A DNA stretch of 13,412 bases. Origin: Lachnospiraceae bacterium UBA4260 (GTDB taxonomy: Bacteria; Bacillota; Clostridia; Lachnospirales; Lachnospiraceae). This document shows, in pieces, positions 3,653 through 11,076 of the stretch. Below the pieces are notes generated by a model. That model was given only the letters and a program-made list of their open reading frames with translations, was not told the origin of the DNA and made no database searches. Numbering within the stretch: the first letter of the stretch is position 1; every line of letters begins with the position of its first letter. The stretch lies in assembly GCA_002395235.1 (NCBI GenBank), contig DGWK01000023.1, positions 1 through 13,412 of the forward strand, written 5' to 3'. A program made the position numbers and the translations under genes.

Positions 3653-6588
3653 AACGGTTGTCCCGATATCATATTTCCCAGCGCCTCGTCAAAGTATTTG
3701 CAGAACTTCTCGATGAGCCCTGTGGAATAAAGATTTGAGTCGTAATTGATATAGAAAGAAATCGGGGATTCCGAATCTCCGCCGTCAAAAATGATAAACT
3801 GACAGCGGGTGAACACGCCGTCTAACATATCATATCCATCGGACACTTTTGTGTCCTTCGGCAGCAGCGCCGTCATGTCAAAGCCGCTTTCGTACACAAC
3901 GATCAGCCGGTCGAGTTCACCGGGCGTCACGCCGTTGTTGCCAAGGGAGAGTGCCGAGCAGCGCATTCCCAGCTCGTTCTGCCGATCGATCTCATCAAGG
4001 AGCTGACCGGTTGTGTGGATCGCCGACAGATCTACAGCTACAGGCACCGATGAGATCGTGGCCCCGATCAGGTCCTTCTTCCAGTTCTCATCGCGGCCGT
4101 TAAAAGTCCATTCGACGCTGACCCCCGCGCTCCCGCTATGTTTTGACAGGGCGATCAGGGAGGCGGCCACAAAGAGTTTGTTCAGGCTGGTGTGCAGCTT
4201 CCTGCATGCCTTCCGGCACTCCGCCAGCGTGCGGCTTGTAGAAGAGTGATATCTCCCGTTCCCGGTCTGGCGCGATGTCAGGTCCGGTTCAGGGTTCCGC
4301 ACGCAGTCCTCTTTGTTAAAGTGGTCCATCAGAAGCATCGCGTCTGCCTCCTGTTCCAGCTCCATCCGCCTGCGGTACTGCTCCTGCAGATAGTAATAAT
4401 AGTGATCCTTCCGCAGCGCTTCGCCCCGGTAGGCTGCCCACAGCTCGGATATGAAGTTGGCCATAGACGACCCGTCCGAGATCAGGTGGCAGGAATCGAA
4501 ATCCAGCACCACATGTTCCGGCGTCTCATAAATTCTGCTGCGGTACAGCAGTTCGTCCTTCAGCCGGTAGGGTCGGATGATCTCCTGCAGCATATCACGG
4601 GTGTACTCACTGACCCGGATGATCTCAGGATGAACGATGCGCCCCGGCACATACCGCATCACAGGTTCTCCCTCTTCACTGAAGGAAAGAACCGTACTGA
4701 AGATCGCGTAGTTGGTAAATACCTGTTCCAGAGCCGCTTTGAGTCTTTTCGCGGCCACGGCTTCTCTCGGGAACTGCATGCTGACCGGATTGTTCAGCAC
4801 TGTCTGCCTGGGCGAGTACAAGAATGCGTCGTAGAAATAAGTCTGATAAGGCGTCAGGTACTGCTCCCTCGCAAGCTCCGCCTCTGTCAAAACATCCAGA
4901 TCCGCAAGGTTCTTTTCCGGGAGTCTCTCCGCAATCTTTCTCGGCGTCTTATAGGCGTAGATATCCTTGTAGTCCACCTGCAGCGTCTCCAGCTCTGCCG
5001 CTGCCAGCGCCGTAGAGAGGGAATCCCCGCCCAGTTCAAAGAAGTCGTCCGTCGCGCCGACGCACTCCACAGAGAGAGCCTTTTCAAAGGCCTCACAGAT
5101 TGCTTTTTCCTCAGGTGTCTTGGGAGCAACATACTCTCTGCCCTTGGCGCCGGCATCCGGCTTAGGAAGCGCGGACCTGTCAATCTTCCCGTTCTGATTC
5201 AGCGGCATTTCTTCCATCTCAATGAAAAAAGCGGGGATCATATAGTGCGGGAGCATCCTTTTGAGCATTTGCCGGATGTGCGCCGCTTCGTCACGAAGGT
5301 CACTTTTTTTCGTGCCTTCCTTCAATGAATAGTAACCGCAGAGATAGACCCGCTGCCTTTCGTCGACAAAATCTTTGACCGCCGCGTCGCGGATCCACGG
5401 TATCCTGCGCATACAGGCCTCGATCTCCTCCGGCTCCACGCGGTTGCCGTTGATCTTCACTATAGTATTCTTGCGGCCGGTCACCACATAATTGCCGTCC
5501 GGAAGCCGTTTTCCCATGTCACCGGTGTGGAAAATACCGTCCCGCAATACCTTTTCCGTCTCCTCCGGCATATTGACATAGCCCCTGAAAAACGGGTTGT
5601 CGAAGCAGATCTCCCCCTCTTCGCCTTCCGGGACTTCCTTTCCGTCTTCGCCCAGGAGCCTTATCTGTATATCTACATAGATCGGCTTTCCAATGGGCGT
5701 GATGTCGTAGCGCCGGTCAATGACAAACTGTGCCACATGAAAACCCGCTTCGCTCATGCCGTAATTATTGATCAGCTTAACGTTGTCAAAATAGATCCCG
5801 TTCGCCGCTTCACTCCCTGTAACCAGCGTCTTCAGACTGCCGGCAATTCCGTCTGTCATTACGCGGAGAACAGAAGGCGACAGAAATGCCAGAGTTACAT
5901 GATGTTTTTCAAACTCTCTATTCATCAACGCCGGATTCTTTGCGGTATCCGCGCTGAAGACTACCAGCCGCATCCCCGAATAAAGCGCATTCATGAATAT
6001 TTTGACAGCGGCAATAAAGCCGAGCGGTGCCACCATTGCCATGCAGGTCGTCTCATCGATCAGGTCGCCCGGGTTGGCCTCAAGGGAGGCCTGATTCAAC
6101 TTGATCTTCCCATACTCCTGCAGAACGCCCTTGGGCTTTCCCGTGCTTCCGGACGTGTAAATGGCAAAGCAGGCGTCGTGAGGGGCCGCCTCTCTGTATC
6201 CGGCCACCGGCTCTGTCCTCAGGATCTCCTCCCATGCAGCAGTGTCGATCATGAGCCGACACCCGCAGTCCTCACGAATCGCCTCGATCCGCTCCGGCGC
6301 ATAGTCATCCTCCACCACAGTAAAGGCGGCGCCCGCCTTCCAGACTCCCAGCATCGCAATAAAAGGGCGCGCGTCGCGAGGGAACCTGATCATGACAAAA
6401 TCTTCTGTCCCGACTCCCTTTGCCAGAAGCCACCCGTACACACGGGCAGACAGCTCGTCCGCCTGCTGCCTCGTGAAACTGCGCTCTGAAATCTCTTCTG
6501 TGATAAAAGGTCTTGCGGGAGATTTCGCTGCGAGCTCCGCCCATCGCCCGCAAATATACGGAACAGTATCCAAAAAGCTCATTTTCAT
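3649..6588 (-). CDS. Single-module NRPS: adenylation, carrier, terminal condensation
   Basis: A 979-residue synthetase. The adenylation domain (about 1-480) shows A3 YTSGSTGKPKG (144-154), A5 NNYGMSE (274-280), A7 HTGD (354-357), A8 GRKNTIVKINGNRVEPEEIE and A10 NQNGKID with catalytic K468. The carrier domain has FFELGGDSLS, with the phosphopantetheine site at S523. A condensation domain (about 575-979) carries CHLISDG (700-706), the HHxxxDG motif with the first His replaced by Cys but the second His kept, and a GATISSVPVAVD strand. In the A4 region PLGFIAAVKIF (about 188-198) the usual Asp that holds the alpha-amino group appears to be Phe, so the substrate may not be an ordinary amino acid. 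There is no thioesterase or reductase; A-T-C order suggests release onto a soluble nucleophile by the C domain. The ATG at 6588 follows AGGGGG. It lies 89 bases after pdxA and 73 before GH3, so all three probably share one transcript. Confidence 0.93.
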   Translation of the reverse strand: MKMSFLDTVPYICGRWAELAAKSPARPFITEEISERSFTRQQADELSARVYGWLLAKGVGTEDFVMIRFPRDARPFIAMLGVWKAGAAFTVVEDDYAPERIEAIREDCGCRLMIDTAAWEEILRTEPVAGYREAAPHDACFAIYTSGSTGKPKGVLQEYGKIKLNQASLEANPGDLIDETTCMAMVAPLGFIAAVKIFMNALYSGMRLVVFSADTAKNPALMNREFEKHHVTLAFLSPSVLRVMTDGIAGSLKTLVTGSEAANGIYFDNVKLINNYGMSEAGFHVAQFVIDRRYDITPIGKPIYVDIQIRLLGEDGKEVPEGEEGEICFDNPFFRGYVNMPEETEKVLRDGIFHTGDMGKRLPDGNYVVTGRKNTIVKINGNRVEPEEIEACMRRIPWIRDAAVKDFVDERQRVYLCGYYSLKEGTKKSDLRDEAAHIRQMLKRMLPHYMIPAFFIEMEEMPLNQNGKIDRSALPKPDAGAKGREYVAPKTPEEKAICEAFEKALSVECVGATDDFFELGGDSLSTALAAAELETLQVDYKDIYAYKTPRKIAERLPEKNLADLDVLTEAELAREQYLTPYQTYFYDAFLYSPRQTVLNNPVSMQFPREAVAAKRLKAALEQVFTNYAIFSTVLSFSEEGEPVMRYVPGRIVHPEIIRVSEYTRDMLQEIIRPYRLKDELLYRSRIYETPEHVVLDFDSCHLISDGSSMANFISELWAAYRGEALRKDHYYYYLQEQYRRRMELEQEADAMLLMDHFNKEDCVRNPEPDLTSRQTGNGRYHSSTSRTLAECRKACRKLHTSLNKLFVAASLIALSKHSGSAGVSVEWTFNGRDENWKKDLIGATISSVPVAVDLSAIHTTGQLLDEIDRQNELGMRCSALSLGNNGVTPGELDRLIVVYESGFDMTALLPKDTKVSDGYDMLDGVFTRCQFIIFDGGDSESPISFYINYDSNLYSTGLIEKFCKYFDEALGNMISGQPL

Positions 6589-6677
6589 GGGTTCAGCCCC
6601 CTTTTGTCGAAATCAAGGTGCCGGAAATCACAGAGTCGCTGTACTATGGCTGCGTAGAAATAAAATTGATATCTGCG

Positions 6678-7685
6678 TCACTTTTTTGCAAAGAACGGCG
6701 CATATTTTGCGGCAAGCAGGATCGCTTCTGCCATGCTGATCTCGCTGACAATCCCTTTGCCGGCAATGTCGAACGCCGTGCCGTGATCCACGGAGGTGCG
6801 CAGTATCGGCATACCGTTGGTGATGGAGATGGTGCGGTCAAAATCCAGCGTCTTCGTGGCGATGTGCCCCTGGTCGTGATACAGGGAGAGAACGCTGTTA
6901 TAGCGGCCGATCGCCGCCTGATGAAAGACGGAGTCTGCGCCAATGGGGCCTTCCACCGGATAACCTTCCGCCTTCAGCTCTTCCACCGCCGGCGCGATCT
7001 CATTGACTTCTTCCCAGCCGAACAGACCGTGCTCGCCGCAGTGCGGGTTGAGTCCCGCCACAGCCATGGTACCCTCCGTGACGCCCAGGCGCCTTAGCGC
7101 CGCAAGGCTCTCCTTGACACAAGCCTTGATATTATCTTTGGTAATGTCATCGAGCATATCGCGCAGCGATTTGTGACGGGTCAGGAAAAAGACGCGCAGC
7201 CCGTTCGTCTCAAACATAGTCAGCGGATCCGGCGTACCGGTCAGGGCGCCGAAGATCTCCGTGTGTCCGATGTAGGGAACTTGCGCGGCGTGCAGTGATT
7301 CTTTATTGATCGGGGTCGTAGCAACAGCGTCGGCCTCGTCGTTCATGGCGAGTTCTATGCTCTTTTTGATATATGCAAACGCGGCCTTTCCGCACATAGC
7401 CTGGATGGTACCGAAGGAGAACTCGGACTGATCGATGTTATTCAGGTCGATCAGATTGAGGATTCCCCGTCGGTAATTGCCTTCTTCCGGCTTTTCCACC
7501 ACGTTGATCGTAAGGTCTGTCCCCACGATGCGGATCGCCCTTTCCATAACTTTAAGGTCTCCGATGACGATCACATCCGCCGCATCGGTCACTTTGTCAA
7601 GCGCGCAGGCTTTTGCCACGATCTCCGGGCCTACGCCGGCGGGATCGCCGATCGGCACTGCTATAACAGGTTTCTTCTTTGCCAT
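6678..7685 (-). CDS. pdxA: PdxA-family phospho-hydroxy-acid dehydrogenase
   Basis: A 335-residue full-length PdxA homologue. The nucleotide-binding N-terminus is PIGDPAGVGPEI, and TTPINKESLHAAQVPYIGHTE is shortened here as the phosphate/substrate loop around 123-143. The three expected metal-ligand histidines are visible at H171 (TRHKSLRD), H215 (LNPHCGE) and H270 (YHDQGH). TSVDHGTAFDIAGKG (298-312) is the conserved C-terminal signature. PdxA oxidises 4-phosphohydroxy-L-threonine with NAD; the product loses CO2 to give 3-amino-2-oxopropyl phosphate in vitamin B6 synthesis. PdxA2 relatives act on D-threonate or D-erythronate phosphates with a dedicated kinase. Neither other B6 genes nor that kinase is near. 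As first gene of the NRPS-GH3 operon it more likely makes a building block for that pathway. The start at 7685 follows GGAGA. Confidence 0.9.
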   Translation of the reverse strand: MAKKKPVIAVPIGDPAGVGPEIVAKACALDKVTDAADVIVIGDLKVMERAIRIVGTDLTINVVEKPEEGNYRRGILNLIDLNNIDQSEFSFGTIQAMCGKAAFAYIKKSIELAMNDEADAVATTPINKESLHAAQVPYIGHTEIFGALTGTPDPLTMFETNGLRVFFLTRHKSLRDMLDDITKDNIKACVKESLAALRRLGVTEGTMAVAGLNPHCGEHGLFGWEEVNEIAPAVEELKAEGYPVEGPIGADSVFHQAAIGRYNSVLSLYHDQGHIATKTLDFDRTISITNGMPILRTSVDHGTAFDIAGKGIVSEISMAEAILLAAKYAPFFAKK

Positions 7686-7726
7686 ACAAATCTCCGTTCC
7701 GCCGCCTTAGTCCGGCGGCATTTCAT
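7661..7726 (-). CDS. Possible 21-residue leader ORF overlapping the pdxA start
   Basis: In the pdxA leader an ATG at 7726 follows GGAGG with good spacing. It opens a 21-codon frame (MKCRRTKAAERRFVWQRRNL and one more Leu) that runs past the pdxA ATG in a different frame. Its ribosome site is better than that of pdxA, and the pdxA site lies within it. Translation of the leader would open the GC-rich hairpin at 7701-7719, so it could control pdxA by coupling. The peptide is unusually rich in Arg and may have no function of its own. Confidence 0.3.
   Translation of the reverse strand: MKCRRTKAAERRFVWQRRNLL
7701..7719 (-). promoter_or_regulatory. GC-rich hairpin just upstream of the pdxA ribosome site
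   Basis: GCCGCC (7701-7706), a seven-base loop and GGCGGC (7714-7719) form a perfect 6-bp stem five bases upstream of the GGAGA ribosome site of pdxA (7691-7695). It could shield translation or stabilise the operon mRNA. The T-run needed for termination is absent. Confidence 0.4.
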
Positions 7727-7762
7727 TTCTGCCTCCGTTCTATCTGTGCTGAAGTTTCTTTT

Positions 7763-7771
7763 ATTATAACA
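7763..7771 (-). promoter_or_regulatory. Extended -10 promoter of the pdxA-NRPS-GH3 operon
   Basis: The minus strand reads TGTTATAAT, a perfect -10 hexamer with the TG extension. The -35 region at 17-18 bases is poor (TCCCAC), as is usual for extended -10 promoters. Start of transcription would be near 7756, giving a leader of about 70 bases that contains the leader ORF and hairpin. It is the only clear promoter for the three-gene operon. Confidence 0.65.
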
Positions 7772-7795
7772 AATCTGCACAAATGGTGGGAAAAT

Positions 7796-7824
7796 GTGAC
7801 GCTTTACTTGAATCAGTATATTAT
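7796..7824 (+). promoter_or_regulatory. Probable promoter of the HD-domain gene
   Basis: GTGACG (7796-7801) and TATTAT (7819-7824) are 17 bases apart, matching the -35 and -10 consensus at four and five of six positions. The next 15 bases include TATAC-ATATA-GTATA, a small inverted repeat that could be an operator. The leader to the ATG at 7874 would be about 43 bases. It points away from the biosynthetic operon, making the intergenic region a divergent promoter region. Confidence 0.45.
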
Positions 7825-7873
7825 ACATATAGTATATGAGATGACTGCGGATGATGATAAGGAGGCGCTATTC

Positions 7874-8659
7874 ATGGACCGTGCAAAAGCCGCCAAGATA
7901 TTTGACACATATGTAAGTAATTACGACCGCGATAATCCCAAGATATTCCTCAAAGCCTTACATTCTTATAAAGTTGCGGAAATCTCTGCGCGCATTGCAC
8001 AAAGCCTTGATCGGGATCAACTGGTGGATTTTGCCTGGCTGCTCGGACTTTTGCACGACATAGGGCGGTTTGAGCAGGTAAGGACTTACAATACCTTTAT
8101 CGACTCTCAATCTGTGGATCATGCCGAGCTGGGCGCGGATATTCTTTTCAGAGATGGACTGATCAGCAGCTTCCCGACAGAAACACTTCCTGAAGGATGG
8201 CAAAAAACCGCCGAGACTGCAATTCGTCAACACAATAAACTGGCACTTCCGAAAGGATTAGACGGGTATACGAAGACTCTCTCGAATATTCTCAGAGATG
8301 CTGACAAAGTCGACATTTTCCGCGTTCTCGTCGAGATCCCTTACGCGGAGCGAAACGGAGGAAGGGCGCCTATTGGGTCCGGCGAATCTGATTTGTCACC
8401 CGAGGTCATGAAATGCGTAAAACAACATCGCTGTGTTCCAAGCAATGTTCGAAAGACTGTTTTTGACAGTCGAGTGTCCCATTGCTGTCTTGCCTTCGAA
8501 CTGGTTTATGAAGAGAGCAGGAAGATCGCCAAAGAGCAGGGATATCTTAAGAAGCTGCTGACTATGCAAGACGGAGACGGTTTATCCGTTAGAGATGATA
8601 GGCATCTTGCCTGGCTCGCCGTGGTGGAAGAAGAGATAGAAAAAGCATGGAATATTTAA
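7874..8659 (+). CDS. HD-domain phosphohydrolase
   Basis: A 261-residue cytoplasmic protein of the HD metal-dependent phosphohydrolase superfamily. Likely metal ligands are H30 (KALHSYKVA), the HD pair H61-D62 (GLLHDIGRFEQ), H83 (DHAELG), H120 (AIRQHNK) and D142 (LRDADKVD). The spacing is that of single-domain HD enzymes of the YedJ/RelA-like class acting on nucleotides or other phosphate esters. The start at 7874 is chosen because AAGGAGG lies eight bases upstream; a longer frame exists but has no ribosome site. No GYP or sensory domain is present, so it is not an obvious cyclic-di-GMP enzyme. It is the only plus-strand gene I call in the window. It is divergent from the pdxA operon and ends 15 bases from the oppositely oriented lipoprotein gene. 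Confidence 0.9.
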   Translation: MDRAKAAKIFDTYVSNYDRDNPKIFLKALHSYKVAEISARIAQSLDRDQLVDFAWLLGLLHDIGRFEQVRTYNTFIDSQSVDHAELGADILFRDGLISSFPTETLPEGWQKTAETAIRQHNKLALPKGLDGYTKTLSNILRDADKVDIFRVLVEIPYAERNGGRAPIGSGESDLSPEVMKCVKQHRCVPSNVRKTVFDSRVSHCCLAFELVYEESRKIAKEQGYLKKLLTMQDGDGLSVRDDRHLAWLAVVEEEIEKAWNI

Positions 8660-8674
8660 AGAAGGGAGATCATC

Positions 8675-9613
8675 TTAACTGTTTGCTTCCGCCCCCACAT
8701 ACTCAAGAAAGCGATTGATGCTGAACGGGCACTCCAGCGCCGCGTCTCCTTCCGCCATAAGCAGCAGTTCCTCGCCGCTTTCATACTCCGCAGAAAGGCT
8801 CCACCCATGCACGCTTGTCGCATTGTGCCGGTAATATCCGTTCTTCTCAGGAATCTCCTGTTCCCGAATCAGCTCCTCAAGCCCTTTTACAAACTCTTCT
8901 CCCACTTCTGAGCGGTATTGCTGAATAATATAACTCTCTCCCGACACATCGAAGTTCAGTAGATATTCGCCACTCTCCCCTCTCTCTAAATCGATGCTGT
9001 ACCGGGCGGATTGCCATTTCGCATCTTTCGGAACATCATAACGGGTGTCCTCCAGCGAGAAGGTAAGATGAAACTCCGTAAGTTCTTTCGACGTGATCTC
9101 TTTGGGCATATCCCAGGAATCATCCACGATCGCAAGCTCTCCCTCAAGATCCTCCTCCCGCACAAAGCGGAAGGAATGTCCCTCGGCGTCCAGTACCATC
9201 TCTCCCGCTGTCAAAACGCCATTTCGCCAGGTGAGCTCACTCATCATCTCAAACATTCTATTGCGGTCTTTGGCATTGAACACGACGCCATATTGATCTG
9301 TTCCTGTCACGCCAACCGTATACCGATCCTTGTAGTTTCCCCAGAATATGGTCATTTGATCTCCGGCAAAGTCCAAAGTTGTATCGCCGTTCACATCGAC
9401 CCAGTGCCCCTGCAGCACATCCAGAGACAGCGGTATATCCTCTGTATCAGAAGAGGCTGAGGCATTGTCGGTGTTTTGCTCCGTTGGCCCATCTGTTTTT
9501 GGGTCCGTTGTCGAATCATCTGCCTTCCCCCATCGGGATCCGCATCCGCTGAGCGCAAAGAGTATCAGCAGTACTATTACACTGATTTCTGTGACAGCTA
9601 CCCTTCTCTTCAT
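8675..9613 (-). CDS. Lipoprotein of unknown function
   Basis: A 312-residue predicted lipoprotein. Basic MKRR, a hydrophobic run at about 10-21 and the lipobox LSGC (21-24) predict cleavage before C24 and lipid anchoring on the outer face of the membrane. Residues about 30-60 are a Thr/Asp/Ser-rich flexible linker. The rest alternates short beta-type strands: LQGHWVDVNGDTTLDFAGDQ resembles the opening of small lipocalin-like domains seen in Firmicute lipoproteins, and a second half (from about 180) has LTFSLEDTRYDVP and RYSIDLERGE. A ligand- or ion-sensing role is possible but not shown. The start at 9613 follows GAGGTAGGG. It runs convergent with the HD gene, with only 15 bases and no terminator between them. 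Confidence 0.8.
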   Translation of the reverse strand: MKRRVAVTEISVIVLLILFALSGCGSRWGKADDSTTDPKTDGPTEQNTDNASASSDTEDIPLSLDVLQGHWVDVNGDTTLDFAGDQMTIFWGNYKDRYTVGVTGTDQYGVVFNAKDRNRMFEMMSELTWRNGVLTAGEMVLDAEGHSFRFVREEDLEGELAIVDDSWDMPKEITSKELTEFHLTFSLEDTRYDVPKDAKWQSARYSIDLERGESGEYLLNFDVSGESYIIQQYRSEVGEEFVKGLEELIREQEIPEKNGYYRHNATSVHGWSLSAEYESGEELLLMAEGDAALECPFSINRFLEYVGAEANS

Positions 9614-9640
9614 ACCCTACCTCATATACAAACGACCGGA

Positions 9641-9751
9641 TTATCCGCTGCAACAGAATTCAGTCTCCCGCCCCCACCGCTCTGGCCATAGAACACAGAT
9701 CTCTCCGTTTCTTTCAATTATGTGACATTGCATTCTGTCGACTTTATTCAT
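9641..9751 (-). CDS. Possible 36-residue Cys-containing ORF
   Basis: A 36-codon frame whose ATG overlaps the stop of the esterase remnant (ATGAATAA) and ends 28 bases before the lipoprotein start. It reads MNKVDRMQCHIIERNGEICV and then LWPERWGRETEFCCSG. Four Cys and two Trp in 36 residues is unusual for chance. GGATGGG just upstream is a weak ribosome site. It may be translationally coupled, or a scrap of a lost gene. No family is recognised. Confidence 0.3.
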   Translation of the reverse strand: MNKVDRMQCHIIERNGEICVLWPERWGRETEFCCSG

Positions 9752-10175
9752 TTTCCCATCCATACATCCTGTCCAGGATCTCGTAAAGCGCCAGGTCCGG
9801 CTCTTCGATCATGCCGGTATGCGCGCCGAATTCCATGACTTTTGAAGAATCCGGAGACTCCTCGAACCCGGAGAGCGTCTCGCTGTTCGGATCACCGCCG
9901 AAGCTCTCGATATTTTGGCGGACCCACTCCAGTGCCTTGATCTGGTCCAGCAGTCCGAAGTTTCCCGCTGTGCCCTCGCTCTCAAGCATTTCCTCTGTTG
10001 CCAGAAAACCGAACACACTGAGGCGGTAGCCCATATATTTCACGCTGATCACAGCCATGCCTGCCAATGCAATGGCAAACAAAAGCCATCCGAACAGTGT
10101 GTTTTTATTCAGTTCCAAAACCGCACCCATTAGGACACTGATCAGAATAGTAAAGGTCCGTCCGAGAATTGTCAT
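9744..10175 (-). pseudogene. Collapsed carboxylesterase (type B) remnant
   Basis: The 143-codon frame has two hydrophobic segments in its first 45 residues. It then switches abruptly into the middle of a type-B carboxylesterase: YRLSVFGFL, GNFGLLDQIKALEWVRQNIESFGGDPN. In intact enzymes this is followed by the GESAG nucleophile elbow and about 300 more residues. Here it is followed by an acidic scrap (SETLSGFEESPDSS) and a short tail LALYEILDRMYGW that resembles the family's extreme C-terminus. The catalytic Ser, acid and His are therefore missing. The ATG at 10175 has GGAG seven bases upstream; a TTG four codons earlier is less likely. It was probably a membrane-anchored esterase reduced by internal deletions. 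The open frame means a small membrane peptide could still be made. Confidence 0.7.
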
Positions 10176-10203
10176 TACCGTCTCCAACCTCAGTATTGTC
10201 TTG

Positions 10204-11076
10204 TTATTTTCTTTTCGAAGAGTGCTTTTTCAGTGCAGCATATTCCGCTGTACAGGGTAATCTTTTCTCCTGAATGGATCTGACAAAGCCCCTGATGATC
10301 TGATTTACTTCTTCCGGTTTATCTGTATTGGAGTTATGTCCTGCTCCTCTGATCCAGCGGATCGGAATGCGTTCTCTTTTCGCCCACCTGCGGTTATAAC
10401 TTTTTGCGGATCCCGCCTGATCCTTCTCTCCGCAGATCAAGATTATAGGGCAGTCGATCACATACGAAAGATCCGCTTCCATGGCTTCTGCCAGCAGTTT
10501 CATCCCATGACCGGCCAATTTACAGTACTCATCCTTTGTGTAGGATTCAAGAAAACTGCGCATCAGCTTTCGTCCGTATTCGCTGGTTGCGCAGCCGTCA
10601 GAGCCGATCTTTTTCAGGCTGCCCCATGGGAAAGCCCGATACATCGGCTCCGTCCGCTTCAAAAGCCAGATCTCTGCCCCTGTCACGTATTTGCGCTTCA
10701 AGGGAGCTGAATCAATCGAGATGAAGCCTGCTGCCTCACCGGGGTATTTCTGTATGAAGCACTGGGAGACATAGCCCCCCATGGACTGTCCGATCAAAAC
10801 CGGGTGTGCGATCCCCTCTTTTTCCAGGATTGAATGCAGCCACACCGCTTTATCCATCAGTGAAAAATCAAGTCGGAAGGGACGGGAAGCCGCATGTCCC
10901 GGCGCGTCCCATGTAAACAGATTGTATTCTTTTTCAAAGGCTTCTATCTGCCTGTCAAACAGATGATGATCCGCCGTAAGTCCGGGCAGAAAGACCAGCG
11001 TCTTTCTGTTCGGAAGGATATCATTCGTCCAGTAATGAATGGCACCGGATACCGTTTTTAATATCTTTTCTTTCAT
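10204..11076 (-). CDS. Alpha/beta hydrolase
   Basis: A 290-residue cytoplasmic alpha/beta-hydrolase fold enzyme with a complete triad: nucleophile elbow GQSMGG (S98), acid at D219 (CGEKDQ) and histidine H247 (GAGHNSN). The oxyanion-hole segment is FLPGLTADHHLFDRQ (29-43), where the usual HG is replaced by PG. The central lid region (about 135-190) contains Trp, Lys and Arg and would set substrate choice. The tail is basic. Esters, lactones or C-C bonds are all possible substrates; the sequence does not decide. The ATG at 11076 has GGAGG and overlaps the stop of a 46-codon ORF by ATGA. Downstream, 28 bases later, comes the esterase remnant, so two unrelated esterase-type genes once stood side by side. 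Confidence 0.9.
   Translation of the reverse strand: MKEKILKTVSGAIHYWTNDILPNRKTLVFLPGLTADHHLFDRQIEAFEKEYNLFTWDAPGHAASRPFRLDFSLMDKAVWLHSILEKEGIAHPVLIGQSMGGYVSQCFIQKYPGEAAGFISIDSAPLKRKYVTGAEIWLLKRTEPMYRAFPWGSLKKIGSDGCATSEYGRKLMRSFLESYTKDEYCKLAGHGMKLLAEAMEADLSYVIDCPIILICGEKDQAGSAKSYNRRWAKRERIPIRWIRGAGHNSNTDKPEEVNQIIRGFVRSIQEKRLPCTAEYAALKKHSSKRK

Noticed and set aside
4192..5328. Long plus-strand frame (378 codons) inside the NRPS gene
   Set aside because: It lies antisense to a domain-rich NRPS with clear motifs. The frame is a by-product of the codon bias of the real gene and has no ribosome site.
5527..6489. Plus-strand frame of 320 codons inside the NRPS adenylation domain
   Set aside because: It is antisense to conserved A-domain motifs and its product is rich in Arg, His and Cys without any recognisable domain.
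6678..7685. PdxA as a plain vitamin B6 biosynthesis gene
   Set aside because: No pdxJ, serC, pdxB or pdxH-like gene is present and the gene leads an NRPS operon. A housekeeping role cannot be excluded from one window, but context favours a dedicated role.
8660..8674. Bidirectional terminator between the convergent HD and lipoprotein genes
   Set aside because: The 15-base gap contains no inverted repeat or T-run.
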